Source of the DNA: Spongiibacteraceae bacterium UBA5047
GTDB lineage: Bacteria; Pseudomonadota; Gammaproteobacteria; Pseudomonadales; Spongiibacteraceae
Reading direction: 5' to 3'
Assembly (NCBI GenBank): GCA_002415025.1
Contig: DIBR01000048.1
Location: 34,318-61,682 of the forward strand
DNA length: 27,365 nt
Position 1 is the first letter of the stretch; every line of letters begins with the position of its first letter. Below, piece after piece: positions 7,526 through 15,342 of the stretch. The notes beneath the pieces were generated by a model, which saw nothing but the letters and a program-made list of their open reading frames with translations, had not been told where the DNA came from and searched no databases. The translations under genes were made by a program, and so were the position numbers.

Positions 7526-7776
7526 TTGAGCTTCATAAGCTCCGCGTAATCCAGGGCCTTGGCTTCGTTGACAAACTGCCGGTGTTTAACCGGCGGCAGC
7601 CCCAAATCCGAGGGCAAAAGCGTTTGCAGGTATGTCAGCCGGAAAGCCCCACGATCCAGGCGGAGGTCACATCGACGATCAGACCGACCGCTCTTTGAGC
7701 ATTGTGCAAAAGATGATTCTGCCAACCCATTTCTTGAGTAAGGATCGAGCATCAGGGCCAGGTAGAAAGCGCAACC
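7526..7776. other. Unassigned segment between sulP relic and recombinase
   Basis: No gene is recognised in these 251 bases. The minus strand downstream of the recombinase has an open stretch whose middle (LRLDRGAFRLTYLQTLLPSD, then DLGLPPVKHRQF) looks protein-like, but it runs antisense into the sulP relic and matches no family I know. It may be the end of the inserted element or the remnant of another gene. Confidence 0.4.
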
Positions 7777-8787
7777 TTAACGCTCCGTCGAGAGCATTTC
7801 GGCCATTTTTGCCATCAGGATCACGGACGCGTTATCGGATAATTGCTGGCCTTCTTCAATATATTCCCAGACGGTAGCATCGCTTTTCCAACCCCCTTGT
7901 TTTTTGATCAATTCAAAGTCCACCCGTTCCCGTGCAGCTGAGGTGGACAGACCACGTCGAAAGCTGTGGCTGCTCAATTCCGGGATAAAATCGAATTGAC
8001 AAGCTTTGCCCAAATTTTTGAGTAAGCCGTTTATCGCCCCTGGGTTAAGCGGTTTTGATTGCACCTGTTCCCACCGGTTGATCGGTCTGAAGAGGGGGCC
8101 ATCGTCAATATCAGCCACTTCCATCCAATCCTTAATGGCCGTGGCGGGACAGCAGTTGGGAGAACCAAAAGGTAGCGCACGTACCAGCCCTGTTGCTTGC
8201 TGATCGGTTTTGGATCGGGGTAAACGAATGATAAGACCTTCTGGTTCCCATGTTAGGTCGCCGATTTCAATTGCGACGAGTTCGCTACGGCGAAAAGCGC
8301 CAAAAAAGCTCGTTAATATCAAGGCAATATCCCGGTTTTTCTTCTTTCTGTCCGGCAAGTGTCGCAGATGATTCACCATCTTCGCGATGTGTTCCAGGCG
8401 CAGCGCCTTGGCCTTGCGTTTGGGTTGACCGTGGGTACGTCGAATGCCTTCCATGGTTTTGCGAACCAAGGGATCGCGCACTGGATCAGTTACCCCCTGG
8501 TAATAGTGCCATTGGCTAATGGCCGTCAGGTGCAGATCCAGGGTCCGGGAATTGAGCGATTCGGCTCTGGACACCAGATAGCGCACGACGGTATCCCGAT
8601 CCGAGGGGAGGCGGCCACCCCATTTCTCAAACTGTCGGATAGCCGACCGATAGGCCTTTCGGGTGTTGTCAGATGTAGCGGCTTGGAGGTAATGGCGCAA
8701 GGACTCGGCTTCCTGGCGAGCAACCAGGCTCGAATTCTCATTACGTAACGACAGTTCGGTGACTTTTTTTGGCGATTTGCTGTTCAT
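7777..8787 (-). CDS. Tyrosine recombinase/integrase
   Basis: The product is 336 residues from ATG at 8787, which has a GAGAGGA ribosome site; a TTG 30 bases farther upstream is not preferred. An N-terminal SAM-like core-binding domain (about residues 25-110, containing TRKAYRSAIRQFEKW) precedes the catalytic domain. Visible catalytic residues are Arg in GAFRRSEL, the HSFRR box (HxxR), a Trp in GGWKSD at the usual His/Trp position, and the Tyr in VWEYIEE. The family cuts and joins DNA at short inverted core sites. It is transcribed away from the KfrA-like gene; the 204-base gap holds a dyad with a 6-base spacer that could be its core site or an operator. The gene lies inside a disrupted sulP relic, so it may have driven that insertion. 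Confidence 0.92.
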   Translation of the reverse strand: MNSKSPKKVTELSLRNENSSLVARQEAESLRHYLQAATSDNTRKAYRSAIRQFEKWGGRLPSDRDTVVRYLVSRAESLNSRTLDLHLTAISQWHYYQGVTDPVRDPLVRKTMEGIRRTHGQPKRKAKALRLEHIAKMVNHLRHLPDRKKKNRDIALILTSFFGAFRRSELVAIEIGDLTWEPEGLIIRLPRSKTDQQATGLVRALPFGSPNCCPATAIKDWMEVADIDDGPLFRPINRWEQVQSKPLNPGAINGLLKNLGKACQFDFIPELSSHSFRRGLSTSAARERVDFELIKKQGGWKSDATVWEYIEEGQQLSDNASVILMAKMAEMLSTER

Positions 8788-8793
8788 GAATAG

Positions 8794-8988
8794 GATTCCT
8801 CTCGGAGTCGCTGACAAGGCGGCTATGTACTGGTGTTACGAGTCGAAAAGTTGACGATCACCTTCATAACCTACGATAACATTGATTATCGAATACTATA
8901 AACTGAAACTAAAGCAGCATTGAAAAGCACATATATAATGTTATATTACGTGTTATGTATTACGGTACTAAATAATACGAGAGGAATC
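8794..8988. repeat. 11-bp inverted repeat at both ribosome sites of the int/kfrA divergon
   Basis: CGAGAGGAATC occurs at 8978-8988 on the plus strand just before the KfrA-like ATG, and its exact reverse complement occurs at 8794-8804 just before the recombinase ATG. The two copies frame the intergenic region and include both Shine-Dalgarno sequences, so a DNA- or RNA-binding regulator could act on both genes alike. Confidence 0.6.
8874..8891. promoter_or_regulatory. Dyad with 6-base spacer between recombinase and KfrA-like gene
   Basis: CGATAA (8874-8879) and TTATCG (8886-8891) are exact inverted repeats around CATTGA. The ATAA-N6-TTAT layout is that of a tyrosine-recombinase core site (dif has the same inner bases), although the outer arms do not match dif. 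The position in the divergent promoter region also fits an operator for the KfrA-like protein. Either reading is inference. Confidence 0.45.
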
Positions 8989-8991
8989 ACC

Positions 8992-10044
8992 ATGGCCCGT
9001 ACCGGAGTCACTTATCACGATATCGCCAAAGCCGCTGAAGCCATTAAAACGCACGGTCAAGACCCCACGGTGGATCGGGTGCGCGAACACCTGGGCACTG
9101 GCAGCAAAAGCACCATCGCGCCGCTGCTCAAGCGTTGGCGATCGGACAATGAGGGAACAGCCGCTGCTGTCAGTGGACTGCCGAACGACCTCGTCGAAGT
9201 GGTAAAGTCCCTGCATGAGCGCGTACAGCGGATGGCGGATCATCGTATTGAACAAGCCCGTCAGGAATTTGAGACGTTAAATGAAGAGCTCCACAAAGAA
9301 TTGACCCATGCCAACAACACCGTCTCGAAACTAACCGCCCGACAACAGGACCTGGAGAACCAGACAGAACAACTGAGCAAAGAAAAAAGCGAGCAAAGCC
9401 AGTCCCTGCAAGACGCGCGTGTCAGCCTGGAAAAGGCAGAGTCCCAACGGGACGAAGCTGTTGAGCGAACAAATGACTTGAAGGAAAGCGTCAGTGAACT
9501 CAAGCAGGAAAATCGTGATATCCGCGACCATTTCGAACATTACCAGCAGCGTACAGCAGAAGACCGCCAGCAGGAGCGCGAACAATCCCGTTCAGTTAAC
9601 CAGGGGCTGAAGGATCAGATTCAGGATCTGCAACACCGGCTCGCTCAGGCAGAGTCGAGAACGACAGAGCTATTTGACGCTAATGCGCAGTTACAACGCA
9701 ATGCTGATGAATTAAAACAGGCCAATGCGGTGCTACGCAGCGACTTGAACGGCAAGATAGAAGATATCCAGAAGCTGAAACACGAGCATGAAGAAGCCGT
9801 GACGAAGTGCCGGGAATACCAGTATAAAAATGACCAATTGACGGAAAATATGGCAGTGCTCACCGCTCAGAAAGCAGATGTCGATAAGCAAGTGGCCGTG
9901 TTGTCCCAAGCTATGGAGACCGTCAAAGCCGAATTGAAAACTGCCCAAGACAAAGTGATGTTTCTGACGGACGAGAACAAGGTGATTCTTCAGGAAAAGG
10001 CAGTGATCCAGGGCCGGTTTAAACAACTTCAGGAATCGCTATAG
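8992..10044 (+). CDS. KfrA-like DNA-binding coiled-coil protein
   Basis: The product is 350 residues from ATG 8992, chosen for its GAGAGGAATC ribosome site; the frame stays open upstream to a TTG at 8920. The first 60 residues match the KfrA N-terminal DNA-binding domain (TYHDIAKAAEAIKTHG, then VREHLGTGSKSTIAPLLKRW). Residues from about 70 to the end are an almost unbroken coiled coil rich in Glu, Gln, Lys and Arg with heptad Leu. KfrA proteins are plasmid-borne autorepressors that form filaments and help plasmid stability; chromosomal relatives occur next to integrases on islands. Divergent pairing with the recombinase suggests it regulates that gene or shapes DNA for recombination. It is the last gene before the right-hand sulP relic. 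Confidence 0.88.
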   Translation: MARTGVTYHDIAKAAEAIKTHGQDPTVDRVREHLGTGSKSTIAPLLKRWRSDNEGTAAAVSGLPNDLVEVVKSLHERVQRMADHRIEQARQEFETLNEELHKELTHANNTVSKLTARQQDLENQTEQLSKEKSEQSQSLQDARVSLEKAESQRDEAVERTNDLKESVSELKQENRDIRDHFEHYQQRTAEDRQQEREQSRSVNQGLKDQIQDLQHRLAQAESRTTELFDANAQLQRNADELKQANAVLRSDLNGKIEDIQKLKHEHEEAVTKCREYQYKNDQLTENMAVLTAQKADVDKQVAVLSQAMETVKAELKTAQDKVMFLTDENKVILQEKAVIQGRFKQLQESL

Positions 10045-10104
10045 TTTCATATCAGATAGGATAGAAGTGGCTAATAGCAACGCTTTTACCGCCCTAGCCT
10101 ACCC

Positions 10105-10234
10105 CTCATCGCGGAAATCCCCCTGGTGAGCCAAGTTGGAATCTGCCTTACTTGGAATTAATACGGAATTGCTGACAGTAACCATGATTTCATTGACAAG
10201 CTTTGTTGGATCGATAGCAACTGGCCGTACAGTG
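10105..10234 (+). pseudogene. SulP relic, right fragment
   Basis: Aligns with 3693-3833 of the intact sulP. Translating with frame changes gives LIAEIP (LIGEVP in the permease), then PSWNLPYLEL (PDWKLPELEL), then a frame change to LLTVTMISLTSFVGSIA (LLPAAAMISLIGFVESIA). At least two indels and a stop show it is dead. It continues the left fragment at 7433-7525 in the same orientation, with only about 42 bases of sulP unaccounted for. Confidence 0.8.
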
Positions 10235-10289
10235 GAATAGAAACGTTACATAACAGAGGCCGCTGCCTGAGTTTATCTGTTATATTCAT

Positions 10290-10295
10290 TATAAT
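10290..10295 (+). promoter_or_regulatory. Possible -10 element (TATAAT) for the XRE/nucleotidyltransferase pair
   Basis: A consensus TATAAT lies in a very AT-rich stretch 31 bases before the XRE-family start codon. No good -35 box is seen at 16-18 bases, so a regulator-dependent or weak promoter is possible. Autoregulation by the XRE protein would fit but no clear operator is visible. Confidence 0.35.
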
Positions 10296-10326
10296 TATCA
10301 ATAAGTTGTGATGCTATGGAAGTTTT

Positions 10327-10698
10327 ATGCTCTATATGTCGAAACACCCCATGTACAACATCTCACTCCTACAGCTCGACGAAACCACTATCGGCCCGCT
10401 CATACGCGAAGCGCGGTTAACTGCCGGATATTCCCTGCGGGAGCTCGCCAAAAGAACCGGAACCTCGCATTCAACGATATCTGCGTATGAACACGGAAGA
10501 AAGAGCCCATCTATTCCGGTGCTGCGCAAACTTCTAGATGAGTGTGGCATGGAACCCCAGCTTCACTGCACACGCCGTATTCGCCGACGAGACGGAATTG
10601 ACCGCGGCACGGAGCTGGAACAGGTTTTGGCGCTGGCTGAGCAATTCCCTGCTCGGCACGAAGAATTTCTGCGATTTCCGAGGTTTGGTTCGAAATGA
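10327..10698 (+). CDS. XRE-family regulator/antitoxin-like protein
   Basis: The 123-residue product contains one XRE helix-turn-helix (about residues 22-72): LIREARLTAGYSLRELAKR, then GTSHSTISAYEHGRKSP. The rest is a short basic/acidic tail. GGAAG precedes the ATG at 10327, though closely; ATGs at 10336 and 10351 are alternatives. It overlaps the next gene by four bases (ATGA). An HTH protein coupled to a minimal nucleotidyltransferase is the layout of a toxin-antitoxin module, with this protein the likely antitoxin and autorepressor. That role is inferred from arrangement. Confidence 0.82.
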   Translation: MLYMSKHPMYNISLLQLDETTIGPLIREARLTAGYSLRELAKRTGTSHSTISAYEHGRKSPSIPVLRKLLDECGMEPQLHCTRRIRRRDGIDRGTELEQVLALAEQFPARHEEFLRFPRFGSK

Positions 10699-11231
10699 GT
10701 GAACTGGCGACTAAGATCGTAGCGCTGCACGATGCGCTGCGCCGAAAAGAACTTAGCCATGCATTCGGTGGCGCGTTGGCGCTTGCGTGGTGTACCGAGC
10801 GCGCACGGGCGACCATCGATATTGATGTCAATATCTTCGTACCGAAGTCGCGTGCTAGTGACGTGGTTGCCGCGATGCCCAAAGGTATATCGGTTTCCAA
10901 AAAGCAGTACTCAGATCTTCAAAAGGAAGGCCAAGTGCGCATCTGGTGGGATAAAACCCCCGTCGATATCTTCCTGAATACGACAGAATTGCACGAAACG
11001 ATGGTTACACGCTCGAAAACCGAGCGTTTTTTTGAGCGCGACATTCCCTTTCTATGCTGCTCTGATCTTGCGGTATTTAAAGCGTTTTTCAACCGCACCA
11101 AAGATTGGGCAGATCTCGAAGAAATGCTTCACGCTGGCACAATTGACGTTGCGACGCTGACAACGACATTATCCCGATATTTGGGGGCGGACGATGAGCG
11201 TGTTGATAAGCTACTGGAACTAATCCGTTAA
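10695..11231 (+). CDS. Nucleotidyltransferase-fold protein, putative toxin (AbiEii/MNT-like)
   Basis: The 178-residue product has nucleotidyltransferase superfamily features: AFGGALALAW (Gly25-Gly26) followed by TIDIDVNIFV with Asp42 and Asp44 as the metal-binding pair, and a third candidate Asp in TPVDIFLN near residue 92. The C-terminal half is helical. Related proteins are toxins or abortive-infection effectors that add nucleotides to tRNA or proteins, in pairs with small regulators. It is translationally coupled to the XRE gene by an ATGA overlap. No transmembrane or secretion signal. A chromosomal housekeeping NTase is less likely given the recombinase-rich surroundings. Target unknown. 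Confidence 0.75.
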   Translation: MSELATKIVALHDALRRKELSHAFGGALALAWCTERARATIDIDVNIFVPKSRASDVVAAMPKGISVSKKQYSDLQKEGQVRIWWDKTPVDIFLNTTELHETMVTRSKTERFFERDIPFLCCSDLAVFKAFFNRTKDWADLEEMLHAGTIDVATLTTTLSRYLGADDERVDKLLELIR

Positions 11232-11278
11232 AATATCATTACTACGGATTATAGTTGAAACCCTCTTCGTGGTGGTTT

Positions 11279-12052
11279 ATGCCCAAATCTGGCCAATCGC
11301 GCGTCCTGACTGCTGAACAACAAGGCCATGTCTTCGATGTGACCCAACATCACCGTTATCCTGAAAAGAATACGGCCATTATGCAGATCAGTTTCAAGCT
11401 AGGACTTCGGGCCCAAGCAATTGCCCTACTTGAAATCAAATAGATCGCGAAGCTCAATCCGTCAGGCACGGACTTCAAATTGCTGGAAGTTATGAGTCTC
11501 CCTGCTGCAGCCTACACCAAAGGCGCTGACGCCATGGGACGATCCCAAAGTCTGTACCGGCGCAGAACAGTCAGTTTCGATGCGGAAAGTTTTGATCAGG
11601 TGGTCAGCCAGGTCGAAGCGCTAACCAATGCTGGGGCCAAGGTAAATCCAGAAGATTTTTATCCGCCAGCCGAGAAACATCGTGGAAAATCACGGGATCT
11701 CCCAATGGTAGATGCGGCCCTTCGTGTAGTCCTCACAGACTATTTACGCTTACGAATTGAAAAGGCGGGAACACTTAAGCCCTCCTCCCCTCTTTTTGTT
11801 ACCCAAAAAAGCTGTTCCTACTCACCCAATACGCTTCAGAAACATATGGCATTGATGCTCCGTGGCTGGGCTGGCATTGAAAAAGCCAGCTCACATAGCG
11901 GTCGCCGGTCATTAATTACCAACGTTATTCATAAGCAGAAAAAACCTGTGAAAATTGCACAAAAGATAGCCGGACAAGTAAACCCGTCCACTACGCTATT
12001 TTATGAGGAGCCTCCAGAAGAGCTGTTAAAAGACGCTCTTGAGAATATATAG
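11279..12052 (+). pseudogene. Tyrosine recombinase broken by an in-frame stop
   Basis: From ATG 11279 the frame reads like a recombinase (MPKSGQSRVLTAEQ, then GLRAQAIALLEIK with the first catalytic Arg) but stops at TAG 11441-11443. The same frame then continues without shift to 12052 and carries the rest of the catalytic domain: SSHSGRRSL (HxxR) and STTLFYEEPPEE with the Tyr. An internal start (for example 11480) would lack the first Arg, so no active enzyme is expected. The usual His between these boxes appears as Gln (AGQVNPST), another sign of decay. It is a different family from the recombinase at 7777-8787. A sequencing error at one base is the alternative to true loss. Confidence 0.8.
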
Positions 12053-12182
12053 CGCATATTTCAATGAATGCATAAGCTTCACAATGGACTGTACCAGATG
12101 TATCAGGTAACAAAACATTTGCGCTCGCCACCAAATATTTGTTTACCACTAGCATGCCGGCCGTGAGTTCGGAGATTGCCAA

Positions 12183-12554
12183 ATGAAGAAATGGGCCAAT
12201 CGGTTAAAAGGTAACATCGTCGCCTTATACCTTGCCTCTCAGGATGCGCGAACTCCCTGGTACGCCAAGTGGTTTATCATGGCAATCGCAGCATACGCGG
12301 TGAGCCCTATTGATATTATCCCGGATTTTGTGCCTATTCTGGGTTACTTGGATGATTTGTTGCTTCTACCGCTCGCGGTTGTGCTGGCGATACGAATGAT
12401 TCCACCGGAAGTTTTCGCTGAATGCCAGGCCATCGCTCAAACCAAATCCTTGGATACCCGCGCGGGACGTGTAGCGGCCATAGTCGTTGTAGTAGTGTGG
12501 CTACTGGCATTGACGGGCGCAGTCATCTGGGTATACCGCAGAATCCAAGCGTAG
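12183..12554 (+). CDS. YkvA/DUF1232 family small membrane protein
   Basis: The 123-residue product has the DUF1232 core, AYAVSPIDIIPDFVPILGYL (about residues 39-58), in which SPIDxIPDxxPxxGxxDD is the family signature, followed by LDDLLLLPLAVVLAI. A last membrane segment spans about residues 97-117. Function of the family is not established; some members are near stress or metal genes. Upstream 12053-12182 has no recognised feature. It stands alone between the broken recombinase and the first czc unit. Confidence 0.88.
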   Translation: MKKWANRLKGNIVALYLASQDARTPWYAKWFIMAIAAYAVSPIDIIPDFVPILGYLDDLLLLPLAVVLAIRMIPPEVFAECQAIAQTKSLDTRAGRVAAIVVVVVWLLALTGAVIWVYRRIQA

Positions 12555-12617
12555 GTTATGGTACAGCGACCAAACAAGACCGATTAGGGGTAAGGTTTCG
12601 AGGGCTCTCGGTGAAGT

Positions 12618-12671
12618 TCAGTCAGGAACTTTATTCAATCTTCAGTATCGTATACTCTTGTTCCTGATTGA
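12618..12671. promoter_or_regulatory. Inverted repeats upstream of the first czc unit
   Basis: TCAGTCAGGAAC (12618-12629) and GTTCCTGATTGA (12660-12671) are inverted repeats matching at 11 of 12 positions across a 30-base spacer. The spacer itself holds a smaller dyad, AGTAT-cgt-ATACT (12644-12656), which contains a -10-like TATACT. Placed 28 bases before the first gene, this looks like an operator/promoter region for a metal sensor or two-component regulator. No regulator gene lies beside it in this window. Confidence 0.45.
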
Positions 12672-12698
12672 GTCATTCTAACCCCACGTATTTTTGAC

Positions 12699-13037
12699 AT
12701 GAAAAGCCGTATCCGCATCATCTATATACTTGTCGCCCTGATTGCTTCGCAATCAGTGTGGGCAATGCTGGATGAGCACGGCATCAATGGCGACGCTGCA
12801 GCAAGCGAAGAGTTGCGCCATGATGGACATGCGGCAGACGCTGGTGACAGTAAGCAACACAGTGCCGATGCGGAGAGTTGCGCTCACTGTTGTCACTGCC
12901 ATTTTCATCAAATATCATTTGTCCCGCCGTCCGATTCGTACTTTGAACCATCAAGCCAAGACACTAGAGCCCCAGGCTATAATGCCTGGCTTACCGAAGC
13001 CCATCCAACGACGCCTTTCAGACCACCGATCCAATAA
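12699..13037 (+). CDS. Small exported His/Cys-rich protein (CzcI-like position)
   Basis: The 112-residue product has a signal peptide (about residues 1-22, cleaved after VWA), an acidic His-containing stretch, and then a dense metal-ligand cluster, CAHCCHCHFH, around residues 62-71. It directly precedes czcC with the same orientation, where small periplasmic proteins such as CzcI sit in other czc operons. It probably binds metal in the periplasm or tunes pump expression. Sequence similarity to CzcI itself is not evident to me, so the name is by position only. Confidence 0.72.
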   Translation: MKSRIRIIYILVALIASQSVWAMLDEHGINGDAAASEELRHDGHAADAGDSKQHSADAESCAHCCHCHFHQISFVPPSDSYFEPSSQDTRAPGYNAWLTEAHPTTPFRPPIQ

Positions 13038-13086
13038 ATCCTGTTTCAACGAAAGCTTTTTTGCGTTAACTCAACAGGATTAACCC

Positions 13087-14349
13087 ATGAATATCATTTA
13101 TATCCCCTGCAGGCGGTGGCTTGCACTGGTGCTGTGCCTGGCTGCATCTGCAGCTCAAGCGCAGCTGACGCTACACGAAGCGATGGCTCGCGCGCTAGAC
13201 AAGAATCCTCAGCTGCAGGTTTTCCCATTTCGCGAGCAAGCCGCTGAAGGACGACGAGAATCGGCTACACTCCGGCCCGGCTACACACTTGGTATCGAAG
13301 CGGAAAATCTCGCAGGCAGTGGCGGGTTCTCCGGAACGGACAAGGCGGAGTACTCCCTATCTATTGGCTCGGTCATCGAGCTCGGCGGAAAACGTTCAGC
13401 CCGTACTGCACTGGCTGACACTCGCTACGCGCAAATTGCCCTGGAGCGTGACATCGCAGCGCTGGATCTAGTTGCCTCGGTAACTCAGGGTTTTGTCACC
13501 GTCCTCAGTTTGCAGCAGCAAATTGAAGTGGAAGAGCGAGCCCTGAAACTTGCCAACGAGACCTTAGCGGTTGTCTCACAGCTTGCGCGTAAAGGAGCTG
13601 CGCCGGAAGCCGACCGACTCAGGGCAAAAGCACAACAGGCTCAAGTCGAGCTGAATTTCGCGGCGCTTCAAGCGGAATACAACGCCGATAAGCACGCGTT
13701 GGCTACCCTGTGGGGTGAGGATGAAGCTCGCTTCCAACGTGTTAGCGGGGATCTATTTTCGCTTCCGGCATCGGCAGATTTCATCGAACTTTGGCGTCGA
13801 GTGGAGTCATCTCCCGGCATCGCGATGCTGACCTCAGAACAGCGAATGGCTGAGGCCGAGCTGGCACTGATACGAAGTCAATCCAGCGCAAACATTGGGT
13901 GGCGCCTGGGCGTACGACGCGATCAGTTCAGCGGTGATTCGGGCTTGATTGCAAGCATGGAACTCCCGCTCTTTTCTGCGGGGCGTAATCGCGGAGAGGA
14001 AAAAGTGGCGCGGGCTGACCTTGAAAGCCAGGCCTACCGCCAGCAGGACGCACGCCTGGCATTACGTAAAGGTCTTTATCGAGCCTGGAAGATATTCCAA
14101 CAAAGCCAATTAGCGGTCAGCTCCCTGCAGACTGACATCATACCGGCATTAGAGTCAGCACAATCCCAAACTCGTCAGGCTTACGAACAAGGGCGCTATC
14201 GCTATACCGACTGGTTAGCCGTGCAAAACGAACTGCTGGATGCGCAGCGCCGGCTGATCAGCGAGGCAACCAATGCCCTGCACAATCAGGCCATGATCGA
14301 ACAACTCACCGCGACTCCGCTCAGTGAGGAGAACCGCCATGACAAATGA
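13087..14349 (+). CDS. czcC: CzcC-type outer membrane factor (first system)
   Basis: The 420-residue product is a TolC/OEP-family protein with a signal peptide (about 1-25, ending AQA). It has two helical repeats typical of these trimeric channels, with LTLHEAMARALDKNPQL at the start of the first. It forms the outer-membrane duct of a tripartite RND pump. The gene begins 49 bases after the small His-rich protein and overlaps the adaptor gene. It is clearly related to but distinct from the second copy at 20390-21634; both share sequence such as RVSGDL/RVSGNL and LRAKAQ. Confidence 0.93.
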   Translation: MNIIYIPCRRWLALVLCLAASAAQAQLTLHEAMARALDKNPQLQVFPFREQAAEGRRESATLRPGYTLGIEAENLAGSGGFSGTDKAEYSLSIGSVIELGGKRSARTALADTRYAQIALERDIAALDLVASVTQGFVTVLSLQQQIEVEERALKLANETLAVVSQLARKGAAPEADRLRAKAQQAQVELNFAALQAEYNADKHALATLWGEDEARFQRVSGDLFSLPASADFIELWRRVESSPGIAMLTSEQRMAEAELALIRSQSSANIGWRLGVRRDQFSGDSGLIASMELPLFSAGRNRGEEKVARADLESQAYRQQDARLALRKGLYRAWKIFQQSQLAVSSLQTDIIPALESAQSQTRQAYEQGRYRYTDWLAVQNELLDAQRRLISEATNALHNQAMIEQLTATPLSEENRHDK

Positions 14350-15331
14350 ATCTGGAAAGCACACTATGAAAATCACCACAGCGCTGCTGTACTTTTTGCT
14401 CGGTACGTTTCTCACCCTACCGGCACTACCAAGCCTCGCCAGCCAGAGCCATGACGAAAGTGGATATTCAGGGCATTCAGAGTCGGGAAAACACGAAGAT
14501 TCCGATCATGAGCACGATGAAAAATCGCCATCAGCAATCATTCCCGAGCCCATGGCTCGCCGCAATGGTATGCGCACTGGCATCGCTGGCCCTGGCACCA
14601 TAGAGCGTCATCTCAAGGTATACGGTCGCCTCGAATTACCACCGGATCAACGCATTGAAGTCCGAGCCCGCTTTGCCGGTCTGGTGAAATCCGTCAGCGC
14701 TCGTGTTGGCCAGCAGGTTGGAAAGGGAGAGGTGCTAGCCATCATTGAATCCAACGATAGCTTGAAAGATTACGCGATCCGCGCACCGATCGCGGGTGTC
14801 ATCCAGTCTCGCCAAACCAGTGTCGGTGAAATAAGCAGCAACACGCCTCTGTTTACCGTGGTGGATACCCGGAAACTTTGGGCAACTCTTCAGGTGTTTT
14901 CCGCCCAACGCTTTGAAGTTAAGCCGGGGCTACCGGTACACGTTGTTCACAACAGCCACCGTCACGACAGTACCGTAGATTCCCTTGCCCCTGCAGATCA
15001 GGGCGAACCTTACGTTCTGGCGCGCGTACTGCTCGATAATCCCAACGGCGATATGGCGCCCGGCGATCTGGTGACTGGCGAAATTGATGCAGAAATCATA
15101 AGCGCTTCGTTGGTTGTGGAAAACCGGGCCCTGCAGAAACTCGAAGGCAAAACCGTTGTTTTCGTTCAGGAAGGTGATCAATTCCACGCACGAGTTATAA
15201 AAACCGGTCGCACCGATGGACGCCATACCGAAGTGTTGTCAGGCCTGGACGCCAATGCGCGCTATGTCGTCGAGAACAGTTATCTGATTAAGGCCGATAT
15301 CGAAAAATCCGGCGCCGCTCACGACCACTGA
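14339..15331 (+). CDS. czcB: CzcB-type periplasmic adaptor (first system)
   Basis: The 330-residue product starts at ATG 14339, which has a GAGGAG ribosome site and overlaps czcC by 11 bases. ATG 14366 is a real alternative that would place the signal peptide (MKITTALLYFLLG) at the very N-terminus. After the signal comes a His/Asp/Glu-rich segment (about residues 35-65) likely to bind metal. The barrel-sandwich/lipoyl and beta-barrel domains of HlyD-type adaptors follow, with GQQVGKGEVLAIIESNDS and IRAPIAGVIQS. The C-terminus ends KSGAAHDH, nearly identical to that of the second CzcB. It links CzcA to CzcC and may pass metal to the pump. Confidence 0.92.
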   Translation: MTNESGKHTMKITTALLYFLLGTFLTLPALPSLASQSHDESGYSGHSESGKHEDSDHEHDEKSPSAIIPEPMARRNGMRTGIAGPGTIERHLKVYGRLELPPDQRIEVRARFAGLVKSVSARVGQQVGKGEVLAIIESNDSLKDYAIRAPIAGVIQSRQTSVGEISSNTPLFTVVDTRKLWATLQVFSAQRFEVKPGLPVHVVHNSHRHDSTVDSLAPADQGEPYVLARVLLDNPNGDMAPGDLVTGEIDAEIISASLVVENRALQKLEGKTVVFVQEGDQFHARVIKTGRTDGRHTEVLSGLDANARYVVENSYLIKADIEKSGAAHDH

Positions 15332-15342
15332 AGGAGAGAAAC

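Noticed and set aside
7301..7549. Open frame spanning the end of the flavoprotein gene and the sulP relic
   Set aside because: Its first half is an out-of-frame shadow of the flavoprotein and its second half is the sulP relic; there is no ribosome site for a fused gene.
8788..8817. TTG start giving a 10-residue longer recombinase
   Set aside because: The ATG at 8787 has a well-spaced GAGAGGA ribosome site, and the added residues cover that site.
8920..8991. TTG start giving a 24-residue longer KfrA-like protein
   Set aside because: The extension is AT-rich promoter-like DNA and the family domain begins right at ATG 8992.
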